A DNA stretch of 64,000 bases from Prorocentrum cordatum (Eukaryota; Sar; Dinophyceae; Prorocentrales; Prorocentraceae). Position numbers and translations under genes: made by a program. This document shows, piece by piece, positions 43,501-54,624 of this stretch. The stretch covers positions 227,166 to 291,165 of the forward strand of contig CAUYUJ010014750.1 in the NCBI GenBank assembly GCA_963575745.1. The letters run 5' to 3'. Position 1 is the stretch's first letter, and the number at the start of each line of letters is the position of its first letter. The notes beneath the pieces are model-generated. The model did no database searches. It was not told the DNA's origin and worked only from the letters and a program-made list of their open reading frames with translations.

Positions 43501-43790
43501 GTTTGCTGGCGGTGCGTGGGGGGGGGGTCGAACCGGTAGTGACCCCCCTCTGGTTTTCGAGGGGGGGGTTCGAACCGTTAAAACCCCCCCCGGTTTTCCG
43601 GATCCGGAGGGGAGGGGGGGGGGGGAGGGGTTCGAACCGGTAGTGACCCCCACCGGTTTTCGAGGGGGAGGGGGGGGGGGGGGGTTAGGGGAGGGGGGGG
43701 CTTTGCCGGGGGGGGAGGGGGGGGGGGGGTTCCAGCAGGGGGGGGGGGGATTTTCGGGGGGGGGGGGGGCGACCCCCGGGTTCCGGAGGA
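43501..43790 (-). repeat. GGTTCGAACC minisatellite, right block, inverted
   Basis: Units of CGAACCGGTAGTGACCCC and GGTTTTCGAGGGG, the reverse complement of the units at 33890-34110, followed by long G runs (43670-43770). The two blocks flank the GGGACAGTG array and Element 3 as an inverted pair. Confidence 0.87.
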
Positions 43791-43799
43791 AAAGGTGGG

Positions 43800-44335
43800 C
43801 AATTTTCCATAGTAAAGCGGCGGTGGATCACGCTCTCTCGGTTCTTGAAAAATTGCCACCACAGCGCCATGGGTCGGAAGGGGCTCCAGAGAGACCCTCA
43901 CCCGACCCATGTACTCCCCAGGCCCCCCAGGAAACCAGACACTCCTGGCCAACCGTCCGAGGGGAAGGCGCGGCATGAGCCTAGCGGTCCAGCGGCGTTT
44001 GAGCTTCAAGCAGAGCTGTCCCCTGCCATCCGCGAGCTCGATGGCGTGAATGTTGTGCAGGGCGAAGGCAAACACAGTCTTTCCAATGATCTGCTCGCCG
44101 ATCTCTTGAAATCCAAGGCCGCCCTGACGACAAAGTAACATGCACTGGAAACCACGCTGCCGGAACAATTGGTCTGGAGACTCTCCCCCATCTGGTCTCG
44201 CGAACATAAGAAGAAGATGCGCAGAGCTGCCTTGCCCTTGCCAGGCTCCTCCATGAGATCTTCAATCTTGGTAATCTGCCGCGGCAGGCGAGAGGGCGAT
44301 GGAAAGGGCAAACACAGGCGCAAGACTACCCGTTT
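43800..44335 (-). pseudogene. possible coding stretch, function unknown
   Basis: Minus-strand frames read protein-like in two phases: PRQITKIEDLMEEPGKGKAA and LRIFFLCSRDQMGESLQ (frame 44323-44006), then DQLFRQRGFQCMLLCRQGGL and GFQEIGEQIIGKTVFAFALH and MGRVRVSLEPLPTHGAVVAI (frame 44207-43578) before running into the G-rich minisatellite. Balanced composition and continuity across a likely one-base shift near 44175 suggest a decayed gene or an exon. I do not recognise the family. Chance is possible. Confidence 0.35.
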
Positions 44336-46131
44336 GCCCTTGTCTCTGATCTTCCGCTCCCCCTGCAGGAGACGTTGAGATTGCTGTGGCCATGCAGTTC
44401 GTGCCTCCCATCACGATGCCCAGCGGCTTCTGCCTCCTAGAAGCAAGGGGACCTCTGCAAAATGATAGTCTTTCCGATGTTGCGGACACATTGGCCGAAC
44501 ATAACAAACGCTGGTGCAACTTGACTCAACAATAAGAGGACGTATAGGGTATAGGTGTACGTATTAGACTCTGGGCGAGCCCGCCCGTCATAGAGGGTGT
44601 GGGGTAGCGGGGGGAGGGGGGTGGACAAGATTATGCCAAGCAGCCCAACGAAAGATTCAAGAACACCTAACGCTACGTTGACGCAATGTTGCACCACATG
44701 GCGCTGGTGACATTGGGCGTCGCACTTGCTATTGGTGAGTGTAATCATCCACCCCGCACACGGGAACATCTCGGTTGTTAACATTACGTTGATCACCCGG
44801 GAAATTCCCACAATTCCTCCCCCGTTGCCGCCAATATTGCGTGTGACGGGATGGGGGGGCAAATGTAAAAACATGTGTGCAAAGGCCAACTCACATTGAT
44901 ACAACATGCTGTCGATGTACGGCAATGAAGCCCAGCCGTCCCACAAACAATGACGATGACGACGGAGAGAAAACGTAGGAGGAGCAGGAGGGGGGGTGTC
45001 CGGAGTCAGGAGGATACGAATCTTTTGGAGTCGTATGAGCAGGAACTTTACAAATATGCTGCCGAATCAGCTCAACAACAAATGCAACGAGGCCAGCGCT
45101 ACAACAGACCCCGCAGACGCGGACGGAAATGAGCCCCCCGCCCGCGCGCATTATGTTGACAAACCAATCGGAACCCCAAGTCCAACGCGGGCACAAATTT
45201 CCTTAACTGGCCAAAACGTCTTCGACTTGAAATGGATTCGCGTGAGCGGAACCTCCCCATGTCTACTCTATCTATTCCGTCTGCTCTATCTACTCCCTCT
45301 CCTCTCTCTGAACTCTACCGCGCACATTCTGGCATCCACTATGTGCTCTTCCACTCTACACTCCCTCGACAGTCCCACCCAAATGGTCCGACCCACAGGG
45401 GTCCGCCCATACGGTCCTGCACATAAAGTACCTCCCGCGAAGGCCCACACATAGAATCCCCGTCATAAGGTCCCAACCGCAGGGTCCCACCCATGAATTC
45501 CTCCCTGACAGAACTCCACCCACCCAGCCTCAAACATGAGGTCCCGTCCAATGAGGCCGCCTACCAGGTACAGTCTCTGCTCACAGGACGTTCGTGTGAG
45601 ACCAAAGGGAAACCCATGAGTGAGTTCTTTGCAGCAGAAGCGACACAGTGGTTGTGCCAATCGCAATTGCATAATTGAGCTCAGGATAAACCACCACCGT
45701 GCCCTCGGCACAGAGTGGAATGTTCTCAAGTCCCGTTCGACTTGGCTGCATTGAAAACTGCATGTGCTCTTTACGAATCGAAGACTTCAGACTTCTGTGC
45801 GCTCTGGGGCGCTCTCAGGGCTTCCCGCGCGAGCTTCGTCATCACTGATGGGGGAACGCACGTTCTCAAATGTCCGGCCCTGGAGGGAGAACCCGCCCTG
45901 GGCCAGCGAACCCTCTCATAAAATGATTGCGGGCCCCCAAGAGTCAAGACCGCCAAGAGGACCCCAGAGGCCCGCAGAAGCGCCACGGGGCGCCCAACAT
46001 GCCCCCAAGATGCCACCAACATCCGCCCAGGAGGCCACCACTGGCCGCCAAGATGCCCCCCAGGATGCATCTCCAGAGACCGTAAGGGGCATACAAGAGG
46101 ACTCTGGTCCACCACCCACCCCACGCACTCC
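44336..46131. other. non-coding stretch
   Basis: No gene recognised. 45355-45500 holds a degenerate 16-20-bp repeat built on GTCCCACCCAT / GTCCGACCCA, and 45945-46070 a loose CCAAGATGCC(A/C)CC repeat. Confidence 0.45.
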
Positions 46132-46136
46132 CCCTC
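46132..46136. other. Element 4 target-site duplication, left copy
   Basis: CCCTC immediately outside the 3' LTR. The identical pentamer lies at 55801-55805 outside the 5' LTR. Five base pairs is the normal duplication length for copia elements. Confidence 0.8.
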
Positions 46137-46444
46137 TGCGAAGCGAAGCTTCACACGCAGCTCTCTTTCCACCTCGCAGCCGGCAGTGCTCCCGCCAACT
46201 GTACTCGCTCTCGAGACGTCCTTCGTCGTATTGTCCCGCGCAGCACGTCACCACACAATCTGGGAGATAGGATATAGAGAAGTGGAAGTGGTAGGGTATT
46301 GGGCTCTTGACTAGAAGGTAGGAAATAGGTGGGGCCTCTCCAAACCCTGGGGCCCTGCTTGTCCTCGACAAAGGCCTGTAACTAACACGGCTGTGGATAG
46401 AGCGACCTCAGAAACATTCTGACGCCTAGATCGGTAGATCGACA
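46137..46444 (-). repeat. Element 4 3' LTR
   Basis: 308 bp. The part 46137-46270 matches 53943-54075, and 46271-46444 matches 55617-55800 (for example GTATTGGGCTCTTGA and CAAAGGCCTGTAA). Confidence 0.92.
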
Positions 46445-46759
46445 CCGATCGCTCCAAAACCACAGCCTGGGCCTGGGCGAACGGGCAGCCAGCTAAGTCT
46501 AAGAAAATAACCCCAGATATCCGGACGCAGATCTAGGCTCTGTACCGTCTCTATGGCCGAAATCCCGAGTCCTTTTTCGCTTTTTTCGCCGATTCAAACA
46601 TATGCGATGACATTAGTCTCCACCTACACGCATGACCGAAAACAAAAAAACATATATATATATATATATGCCACCTTTTGTGGCCCTTGGTTCAACTGTG
46701 TGCAAGCATAACGTCACCGGGCACTCACATGCCAGGACTCCGTTTCGCAGGCTAACAGT

Positions 46760-47263
46760 TCAAGTCCGGTTCGATACTCTTTTCCTCACATGAGCTTCTC
46801 GGGACAACGCAGTCGAACAGAAAGATTCTTGGAATCGGCAACTAAAACTCCTGGGGCCCTTTTTCACATCCAGAAAAACTCTGAAAGCAGAAACCTCACA
46901 TACGTAACCTCGTCCTCGGCATCGACTGCGGCTGAAACTTCCGCCGCCGGCGGAGAGACTGCACGCTCGCTCGACCTCGCCCGACCGCCAGCTCATGAGA
47001 GATACTCTGGTCTCCTCACCTGACAAGAACGACGACGGCACTACCCCGATGATCCTGCACTCCGTCGACTTCCCGTCGATGCTATGGGCAGACGACGCCT
47101 CGCCCCAGACAACAACAGCCAGCTGGTCTTCACTCTTGACTGAGATAATATCAAAACAACGTTCTGACAACTCCATCGCCCGGCGGATCAGCTCGTTGAC
47201 TTCCTGCTCTGCAGTAAATTTAACTCCGCGGGAATGCCAAGACCCGTCTGTGAACCGTTCCAC
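46760..47263 (-). pseudogene. Element 4 RNase H
   Basis: The minus-strand frame reads MERFTDGSWHSRGVKFTAEQ, EVNELIRRAMELSERCF, LAVVVWGEASSAHSIDGKST (first acidic position, here Glu where Asp is usual), RIIGVVPSSFLSGEETRVSL and MSWRSGEVERACSLSAG (Glu region altered). The order matches copia RNase H directly after the reverse transcriptase. The C-terminal third is degraded. The catalytic substitutions suggest a dead enzyme. Confidence 0.72.
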
Positions 47264-48089
47264 TGTAAGCTCCCAATGGCTGCTCTGAACGGATTATTCT
47301 CGGACTCCGTCACTGATGACGACGTCTGCTCCCGGCGCTCTGGCAGGATCTCGATATCCTCGATCTCTTCCATATACAACTTCTGGCTCACTTGGAAACT
47401 CCTGTCTGCCTTTTGCGTGATGTCAACGCCACACTGCGTGAACGTCCCGCACTCCCACTGTCCACCTGAGAGCTCCCAGGATATGCTTCTTCGCCGTGGC
47501 CCACATCTCATCATCATCGTCGCGCCCGGCAAACAAAAAGTCATCCGCGCGAGACAGCGCCATGCCGCGTGCGCGCTCAGGTTGGCCAGCAGCCCCTGGC
47601 GCCGTTGGAACCCAGACGCATGGGTCCGATCCCAGCTGTCTCCAGGAAAACTTCCACAAACTTCTTGTTCACGGCCCGGTGCCATGCCCCTGGAGCCTAG
47701 GCCAGACCATGCGCAGACTTCCCGAGTAGTGCCACCTGGCCACGTCGACGGCCGAGTAGCTCAGCTATATCGCCAGTCGGCCGCGCGAGAAGATCACGAT
47801 CCAGCTCCTCGCCTCGAGGAAGGGCCGACTTCACATCGCCCTTCGCCACTCTCATCCTGTAGTGAGCCGCCTTCTGCAGGACGACTTGCCTAGCTGTTCT
47901 CGTCGCCGTCGGCGCATGTGAGTCTTCCGTGGTCTGGTCGGGGCCCTGGGAGCCCAGCATCGCCGGCCTCGTCTTCGCTTTCTCCCCGCAGGGTTCAGCA
48001 GGGTCGATCTTCCGCGTTAGAATCCAGCGAAGCCGCATCATCCTGTCCGCAGGTGCTCGTACATGTTCTGGCAGCGCCTCCAGCACCAT
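47188..48089 (-). pseudogene. Element 4 reverse transcriptase (copia type)
   Basis: First frame 48089-47697: RLRWILTRKIDPAEPCGEKA, RPAMLGSQGPDQTTEDSHAP, TATRTARQVVLQKAAHYRMR, VAKGDVKSALPRGEELDRDL (palm motif A region, D retained) and GQVALLGKSAHGLA. After frame changes, LSRADDFLFAGRDDDDEMW holds the catalytic box (RADD, 47540-47551), then FTQCGVDITQKADRSFQVSQ, KLYMEEIEDIEILPERR and NPFRAAIGSLQWNGSQTGLG. All copia landmarks are present in order, over three frames. Arg replaces Tyr in the box, as in Element 3. Confidence 0.88.
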
Positions 48090-48828
48090 GACCAGCCCCT
48101 GCGCCTCCTTCGTCTTGGCCTTCTGGAACTAGTCCAGGTCCTCCGCGGACAGCCGTCTTTCCTTGACCTCCGCCGTTGACGACGAAGTTGTGTTGCCGCG
48201 TGTGTTTGTAGATCTCGGATCGCGTGAATCGCATGACCGCTCCGAGCGCCTTCAGGCATGGTGATCTCCACCTCTACAGCGTTCTCCTCCAGGTTCCAGT
48301 AGCACTCCTTCACCTCTGGCTGACTCATCAACGACTCCTGCTCCTCCCCCTGCCTCTTGTGTCTTTCAGTGCGCTCCGTGACGTGCTTGGGCTCCGGCGA
48401 AGCCTCCTGGCGTAGACCATCCAATGAATTTGGCGATGTTCTCGCTGAGGGCCCCCTGGACTTGCCGGGGGGCCTCGCCGGGGCCGCTGGGGAAGTATCT
48501 GCCTGAGAACTCGAGCTTCCTCTAACTGTCGCTGGATCGGTCATCATCACCTACCTTCGCCTTCTGGCCATGCTCCTCAGGGCTGCGTTTACCTCTTAGG
48601 CGATGTCGTGGTCCAGCCTCCGTCACTGCATGCAGAGGTGGTGCTGTCGTCGCCGCGCCCTCGTAGTCCTTGTCGTTCAGAACGAGACGCTGATCCCCCG
48701 CCAAATCCTCACGCTGCCCAGGTCGAAGATTGCTCGTCACGCTGTTGAACGTCCATGGTAGCTTAGGTCCGTGCACGATCCAATGCTCAGCAACCTCTCG
48801 ACCCGAAACATCTCTGAGTTGGGGGGGA
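48090..48828 (-). pseudogene. Element 4 integrase to reverse transcriptase linker
   Basis: Minus-strand text in two frames: RPGQREDLAGDQRLVLNDKD in the first, then SSSSQADTSPAAPARPPGKS, EESLMSQPEVKECYWNLEEN-like and VEVEITMPEGARSGHAIHAI in the second. Ser/Pro/Glu-rich hinge with a more ordered end just before the reverse transcriptase. Confidence 0.55.
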
Positions 48829-49720
48829 TCATGTCGTATTAGCCGGCCACGCGCATTGGGCCATACTCGAGGTATTGCCTGAATTTCGCCGTGGCGATGG
48901 ACAGTCCCACTTGCTGATGCCCGCGCAGGCCCATAATCTCCCGGTCATAAAACTGCTCCCCCGATTCCTGAAATAGCACACCAGAGCCCCGGGGGCAAAG
49001 ACCTGCAACTTCCTGGACTTGGCATGGGCCGCGCGACATGCTCGCTCCGAGTATACCCGTCGAAGGGATGCCTCCTGCGCCTTCATCATGAGCTCGAAAT
49101 TGTTCCCACGCTCAGCGCCCGCTGCTTCAGACTCCAGAGCAGGGATGTTCGTCGGGCCACCTGGGACCTCGACAAAAGAACCGCCCAAGTCAGGAGCCCT
49201 GCCAAGCGCAACTTGCAGCGGTGAGAACCCTCGATGACGATCGAACTCGCTGTAGGTAGCCATGGCTCTGGAAAAGTAGTCTTCGCACGATATGCCGGGC
49301 TGTTCTCGAGCGATGGTCGCCATGATATCTTTGATCAGACTGATGAGACGTTCCACCCCGCCAATCTGCCAATGGGCCTGCCCTGGGATCGGGTCCATCT
49401 GAACGCCGCATCTCTCGAGATTGTCCCGGATCGCGCTGCTCATCCACGCGCCTTCAGGATCAACCTGAAACACGCGTGGTCTGCCGACATATTAGGTCCA
49501 CCTGCTCCAGACTGAATGATTAAACTCTTCTGCTGTCGCGCTCCAGCTCTTGATCATCCTGCAAAGGGCGTGCCCCGCACCGAGCCTGCTGCCCGCGTCT
49601 ACCACTGCGCACTGGCCCCCCCCCACTCTGCCAGGCCACCCTGAAGCACTGCAAACTTCTTAGGAACTTTGTCCGCTGAGCCCGCGGGTCGAGGTAGAGC
49701 ATGCTTCCGACTCTCGTCGC
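48829..49720 (-). pseudogene. Element 4 integrase core
   Basis: Frame 49473-48829 reads FQVDPEGAWMSSAIRDNLER (second Asp), CGVQMDPIPGQAHWQIGGVE and VERLISLIKDIMATIAREQP (Glu), SEFDRHRGFSPLQVALGRAP, then GALVCYFRN in the C-terminal part. Upstream, a different frame near 49600 reads VDAGSRLGAGHALCRMIKSW, matching the first catalytic Asp region. The three acidic residues survive but not in one frame. Confidence 0.8.
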
Positions 49721-49994
49721 AGGCGGATCATCGCATATCCCTCACATTCTCCACGACCCTTTGATCAGCGCCCTTCGCCGCTAACGACCTCGCCACCCGT
49801 GAGAACGGACAATGACCGCACGCCGCATGGCCGAGATCTCAGCCCCCCTTCAGCGCGGCCTCGTCTATGACGGTCTCCGGCGCCGCCAACGCATGGGAGA
49901 TCTCCGACCCATCCTCTGCGAAGTGCGACACGATGAACCTCTTGATCCCCTGCAAACCCTTCTCTTCGAGCATGCCGCGCGCCGCTCTCTTACT

Positions 49995-50615
49995 TCACTC
50001 TCCAGGATAGTCTGCCGTCGCCCCTGCCCGAGCTCCCCCGAGCTCCCCGTCGCCGCTGCCCGAGCTCCCCCCCCGCTGCCCATCGCATCTGGCAGACAGC
50101 CGCTGGCGCACTCTCGGAGATGATGACCAAATCTCCCATGGTCTCATCACTGGTAGACCGTTGCCCTTGGCTTCCACTCCGAACACGCACCCGTCACAGA
50201 TCACCAAATGCAATTCAGCATCTCGAGATATCTGCTTCGGCCCCGGCCAGCGGCATGGCGGGAGGTCCCGCGGCCACTCCCAGTGTGCATGGCCCTGATC
50301 TGCTAACTGGTTCATGACCAGGATGAGCGAATTCTGGAAGATCTGCTTAGAGACTTCCTCTGGCTCTGTAGCACCTGCGCCCAAACTTCTGGCTCATTCA
50401 CATTGGAATTATGGCTGCCACTCCATGGCCCACGCGGTAGAGAAAACCAGATGGATGGGCCGTGATCGACTGCGCTCTGCACGCGCACGCTGGAAACCTC
50501 CAGTGGTCGACAGATCGAAACCGTTCCAACCATTTCTTCGCACTGCACCGTCCGCACCTGACTCCCGACGCATACACGTAGTGCGGCCCGGCGCTGGTGA
50601 GCAGCAGACCTCCAT
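49995..50615 (-). pseudogene. Element 4 methyltransferase-like domain, decayed
   Basis: Lies between protease and integrase, as in Element 3. Across two or three frames: NGWNGFDLSTTGGFQRARAE, RPIHLVFSTAWAMEWQP (where Element 3 has VGFPCDPFT, so the Pro-Cys is lost), NSLILVMNQLADQGHAHWEW and EWPRDL (compare LENPLTSRAW, motif VI), CDGCVFGVEAKGNGLPVMRP and WEIWSSS (compare GDPVKKPTRFLTT), then a Cys-rich end. The order of blocks mirrors Element 3 closely although the sequences have diverged. No active site remains here. Confidence 0.5.
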
Positions 50616-51800
50616 TAGCTTGACTCTCGCAGCGTCTCTCAGGCAGGGCGAATCAGGCGTCGCGCTCGCCTGGGAGCTGGCGAGGGCCTCCAGCGGCCCT
50701 TGCCGGCCTGCCCAGAGGGGCCTGCCGTCCTGGACCCTCCTCGACCTTCTGCGCCCCGGTAGTCGGCGCCGTCGCCTGGTTCTTCATGTCGCCCAACAAG
50801 TCGATGACATGCTGCTCCTTGGTCTTCGCGCCCTCCATCTTCGTCGGCCCCTCCGCGCGCGACCCCTTGGCGGTCGGCGTCTTCGCCTGCGAAGGTTCCT
50901 CCTTCGCCGCGAGCCAAGTGGCGCCCATCCTGCCCTGCTTTGGCTGCGGAAGCCTGAGTTGGGGCTTGCTCAGCATGTCCTCTTGCTTGATGCCATTGGA
51001 GATGGTGCAATCGGCGTGCGTCTTGAAACGCGGGCCCTTCAGGCTTGCCAGCCAGCCGGCGCGCTCCCGCTCGCGCCCCCAGAGGTGCACGTAGTTCCTG
51101 CCCCCGCGCCCCCTGAAAAATCTCGACGATCAGCATCTGCAAGTCGCCCTGGGTCTCGCAACAGGTGAGGGCGCATCCCGCATCCTAGGCCATGGCGATC
51201 AGTTCTTCTTTCTTCTCGTGGAATGATGGCACCTCGACGCTGACTGGCGCTGCCCTGTGTATCTGACCGAAGGCGGGCCCGCGGCATCTCGATCGTCATG
51301 TCGCGACTGCCCTCGCCCCGCAGACATAACTCCTGCCGGGGCCCTGCCGGGCGCATCGCTGAGGCGCGAGGGTGCGAGAACACCAAGGGGAATGCGAACC
51401 TCTCGCCCTAGGGTCCGCGGCCCAGAACGGCCTTGAGCCCGATTCTGAAAACGGAGCATGCAGTCAGACCGCGTCGGTTTCAAAGCTGCGTCGCCGAGCA
51501 TTCCAGGATGCCCCGAAACGCCGTCGCTCTGAGAGGTCTGCCCCGAGACCTCCGAGTTCGATCTTACATGGAATTTCGAGTCGCCCACGGTGCTGCTAGC
51601 GAAGAGAAGCTCCTCCGGAGGTGTCTGTGGAGCATTACTTAGCGAGGCAGAAAAAATTCGAGTTCCCGAAGACTCCATCAGGCTCGTAGAAAACCCCCCT
51701 GGGCCCCCGACGGCAGGGCCTGGGCACCCGACGACGCGACCTGAACCTCTCCCGTACTCAGCGGTCTCGCGGAAGCCCCCGCGGATCCCCTGGCGGCCCT
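50616..51800 (-). pseudogene. Element 4 protease to methyltransferase-like linker
   Basis: Several short minus-strand frames of Ala/Gln/Lys-rich text (for example GIKQEDMLSKPQLRLPQPKQ and GDMKNQATAPTTGAQKVEEG near 50750-50980) and Ser/Arg-rich text (51199-51810). No domain recognised. Confidence 0.45.
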
Positions 51801-52994
51801 TCTCGAGCAAGTAGACGCAAAATCGCTTCCAGGAGTCATCCGGGTTGTTCCTGGCGTCGGCTCCTCGGGGCCCGACTGTCTTACTGGCCCTTGTTGGGCC
51901 CCCGCCGTCGTCCAGAGAGCCGTTTCAGACCCCGTTGGGTCGCCATCAGATGCCTGGCAGAAGGACGAGCGAGACGACGCACGAGGAGGCGATGAAGAGA
52001 TGATAGATGGAGCAGCGGCTGGCGCCATCGCGTCTGAGCCCTCCAGCGCCGGCGCCCGCGCCGGCCCAGAAAATGCTGCCACGCCCCGACTCAGAATGCA
52101 ATCGGCCGGCCTCTCGGCGGCCTCGCCGTCGCCCAGCAGGTCGCGCGCCAGGTCGAGATGAGGTGGCCAGTCCGTGACCTCTGGAAAGTGATCAGCCTCT
52201 GGCGGTTGATCATCTCGAAGACGCCGACGCCAGCTTCGAAGCCGACCGGCGCTCCGAAGGAGTTCAGCGTCTCGGTGCACCAGGATCGGGATGCCTGGAG
52301 CGTCCGCGGCGCTCACCCGAAAGCTCACGTAGGTATCCTTGACAAGTCGCTTGAAAGTGGCCATGCGCAGCGCGCGCGTGACCTCGCCGTTCCCAAACTT
52401 GTACACTGGGCGGTCGTTCAGGTCCACCTCTATCGGCGGATGGCCCCTCGCAGTCGGGATCTCATTCAGGTTCTCGGTCGCCTCCGCGCTGCCGATGGTC
52501 TTCGTGGCCCCGCAGTCCACGATGTCGTGCCCCGTCTCCGTGGTGCATGGCACGACGTGCGCCATCTCCACCTCAGGGTCGCCGGGATCTATGGCGCGCC
52601 CGACGTCCTCGACCTCCGCCGAGTCATCGCCCTCCGCCGAGCACAAGAGCTCTCGCATCAGGATGAGGCCGTTGAAGCGTTCTCCGCCATCTGCAGGTCG
52701 AGAGCCTTGCCCGCGCCCACCCGATAGCTTGTCATCGCACCTGTCAGGACAGGCTCCTGTGCGGCGTCCGCCACCGCACTTGAGGCATGGCGCCAGGCGT
52801 CCGTCAATGCGCCCAAGACCTTTACCTCCGAAGAACTTCCGGCCCATCCTGTGCGTGTTGATATGCTGCCGGGCGTCCTGTAATCGGCGCTGGCTAGCCT
52901 GATAGTGTACATATGCTTCTTCTTGAATCGCGTCGACGTGCGCCTCATCATGGCATCCACCGTCTCCTTCCTCCTCGATGGGCTCAGTCGCCAA
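51678..52994 (-). pseudogene. Element 4 gag C-terminus and protease
   Basis: Frame 52994-51678. EEAYVHYQASQRRLQDARQH precedes a Cys-rich motif (CLKCGGGRRTGACPDRC), then an acidic spacer and the protease region GHDIVDCGATKTIGSAEATE (Asp-Cys-Gly-Ala, the copia DSGA position), HPPIEVDLNDRPVYKFGNGE and DTYVSFRVSAADAPGIPILV. Order and spacing are those of the gag-protease boundary in copia elements. After about residue 250 the frame loses protein-like text, so a frameshift follows the protease. Confidence 0.82.
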
Positions 52995-53099
52995 CGCAGC
53001 GCCCTGACTTGCCTCAACACTCCAGGTATGCGCGTCCTCTTACGTAGAGCGCGGCGGCCGCCACCTGCTGGCGTATAAGCTATGACTTGCGGTAGTTCA

Positions 53100-53860
53100 T
53101 ACCATTGACGCTCTCGTCGCTACGCCACTGCGTCCGCAGTGCACCCACCTACGGTCTCCACGGGGAATTCTCCACAACAGGAACCAATCACTGCCGCGAT
53201 CTCGCCACCGCCGACTCCAGCACAATGCAATAGAAACCAGCCGCGCACAATGCTCGGCAACACCTCTGGCAAGTCCCGCGTCGGGAACGTGTTCTGGCTT
53301 CTGCTGTCGTATCCGTGTTTCCACCATTGTTGAGACCACCGACTTTGCTGTCGCCACCAGTTGTCATTCGGCGCATCCCACTCACGGACTTCATCCAGCT
53401 CCCGATCGTCAGTGGTGCCCTCTTCGCCACCTGTGATACGATGCCAGGAACCTTCCCCCGAATTTGCCCTGGCCTCCGGCCAGTGACTGCAGCTGGTAGC
53501 CTGCGTAGCTGGTGCGTCTCGACTCTGATGATCCCGCCATGCGTGACAATGCCAACCGTAATCGTTGGCAACAATCGTGGACCCCGAGGCAGTACTCAGC
53601 CATACCCTCACCGCGTCTCCTGCGCAATTTCACACGTACTTCTCCATGTAGTGGCCCACGTCCTCGACAGGCTGCCGCATCACATTCTTCTGAAGGAACT
53701 CCAGCAGCTTGTCGGCACCCCACGTCGACGACAGCCAACCCCGAAACTGCCCGATCCGAGCTGTCGCCGCCAGTCCGGACAGACGTGCGACCAGCCTAGA
53801 ACCGCGCAAGTATCTGTCCTCCCAGCTAGTGTCATCCACGTAATTCATCACATCCTGCTG
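53100..53860 (-). pseudogene. Element 4 gag N-terminal part
   Basis: Read on the minus strand from 53851: MMNYVDDTSWEDRYLRGSRL, VARLSGLAATARIGQFRGWL, LEFLQKNVMRQPVEDVGHYM, then in a second frame KLRRRRGEGMAEYCLGVHDC and CQRLRLALSRMAGSSESRRT, and further frames down to 53100 (QNTFPTRDLPEVLPSIVRGW). This is a helical gag-like domain placed just inside the primer-binding site. At least three frame changes. Confidence 0.7.
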
Positions 53861-53930
53861 GTACCGTTTTCATGTTCCAGCACTGCCTTTGCAGCCAGGA
53901 ATCCTGGCTTGCTTGTCGGAGCAGAAAATT

Positions 53931-53942
53931 GCTCCGCTATCA
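53931..53942 (-). other. Element 4 primer-binding site
   Basis: The minus strand reads TGATAGCGGAGC directly after the 5' LTR end TTCGCA, resembling the complement of initiator tRNA-Met 3' end and the sites of Elements 2 and 3. Confidence 0.72.
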
Positions 53943-54589
53943 TGCGAAGCGAATCTTCACACGCAGCTCTCTTTCCACCTCGCCGCCGGCAATGTTCCCG
54001 CCAGTTGTACTCACTCTCGAGACGTCCTTCGTCGTCTCGGTCCGCGCAGCACGTCACCGCACAATCTGGGAGATCGGAGGTGGGGGGGTGAGATCGAAGT
54101 GGAACGGAGAGACCCCCAATGGGAAATCGGTTTCGGTTTCGTGTTCGTGCGTGCCGCGCGTGCGGGCGAGGCGAAGCTGCGTGGGCGGGCGAAAAGAAAG
54201 CCTCCTGTGGCTGAGGCGCGGCCGGACCAAATGATTCCCTTCCAGCGTCCGGTGGCGAGCGGTGTCCTGCCAGTGTCCGGCTGTAGCTGAGGCGCGGCCG
54301 GACCAAATGATTCCCTTCCGGCGTTCGGTGGCGCGCGGTGTCCCGCCGGTGTCCCGCCGGTGTCCTGTCGGGGTCCCGATGATGACGGTGATGATGATGC
54401 CGATGATGTTGATGATGATGATGATGGTGGTGATGATGATGTCCCGATGATGATGGTGATGATGATGACAATGTTGGTGATGATGATGATGATGATGATG
54501 ATGATGGTGATGGTGGTGATGGTGATGGTGTCCCGATGACGATGATGTTGATGAAGATGATGTTGCGGATGATGATGATGATGATGTCC

Positions 54590-54624
<35 letters not shown>

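Noticed and set aside
46740-46790. tRNA gene, because of AGTTCAAGTCC and GGTTCGA words
   Set aside because: I could not pair an acceptor stem, D arm or anticodon arm around these words.
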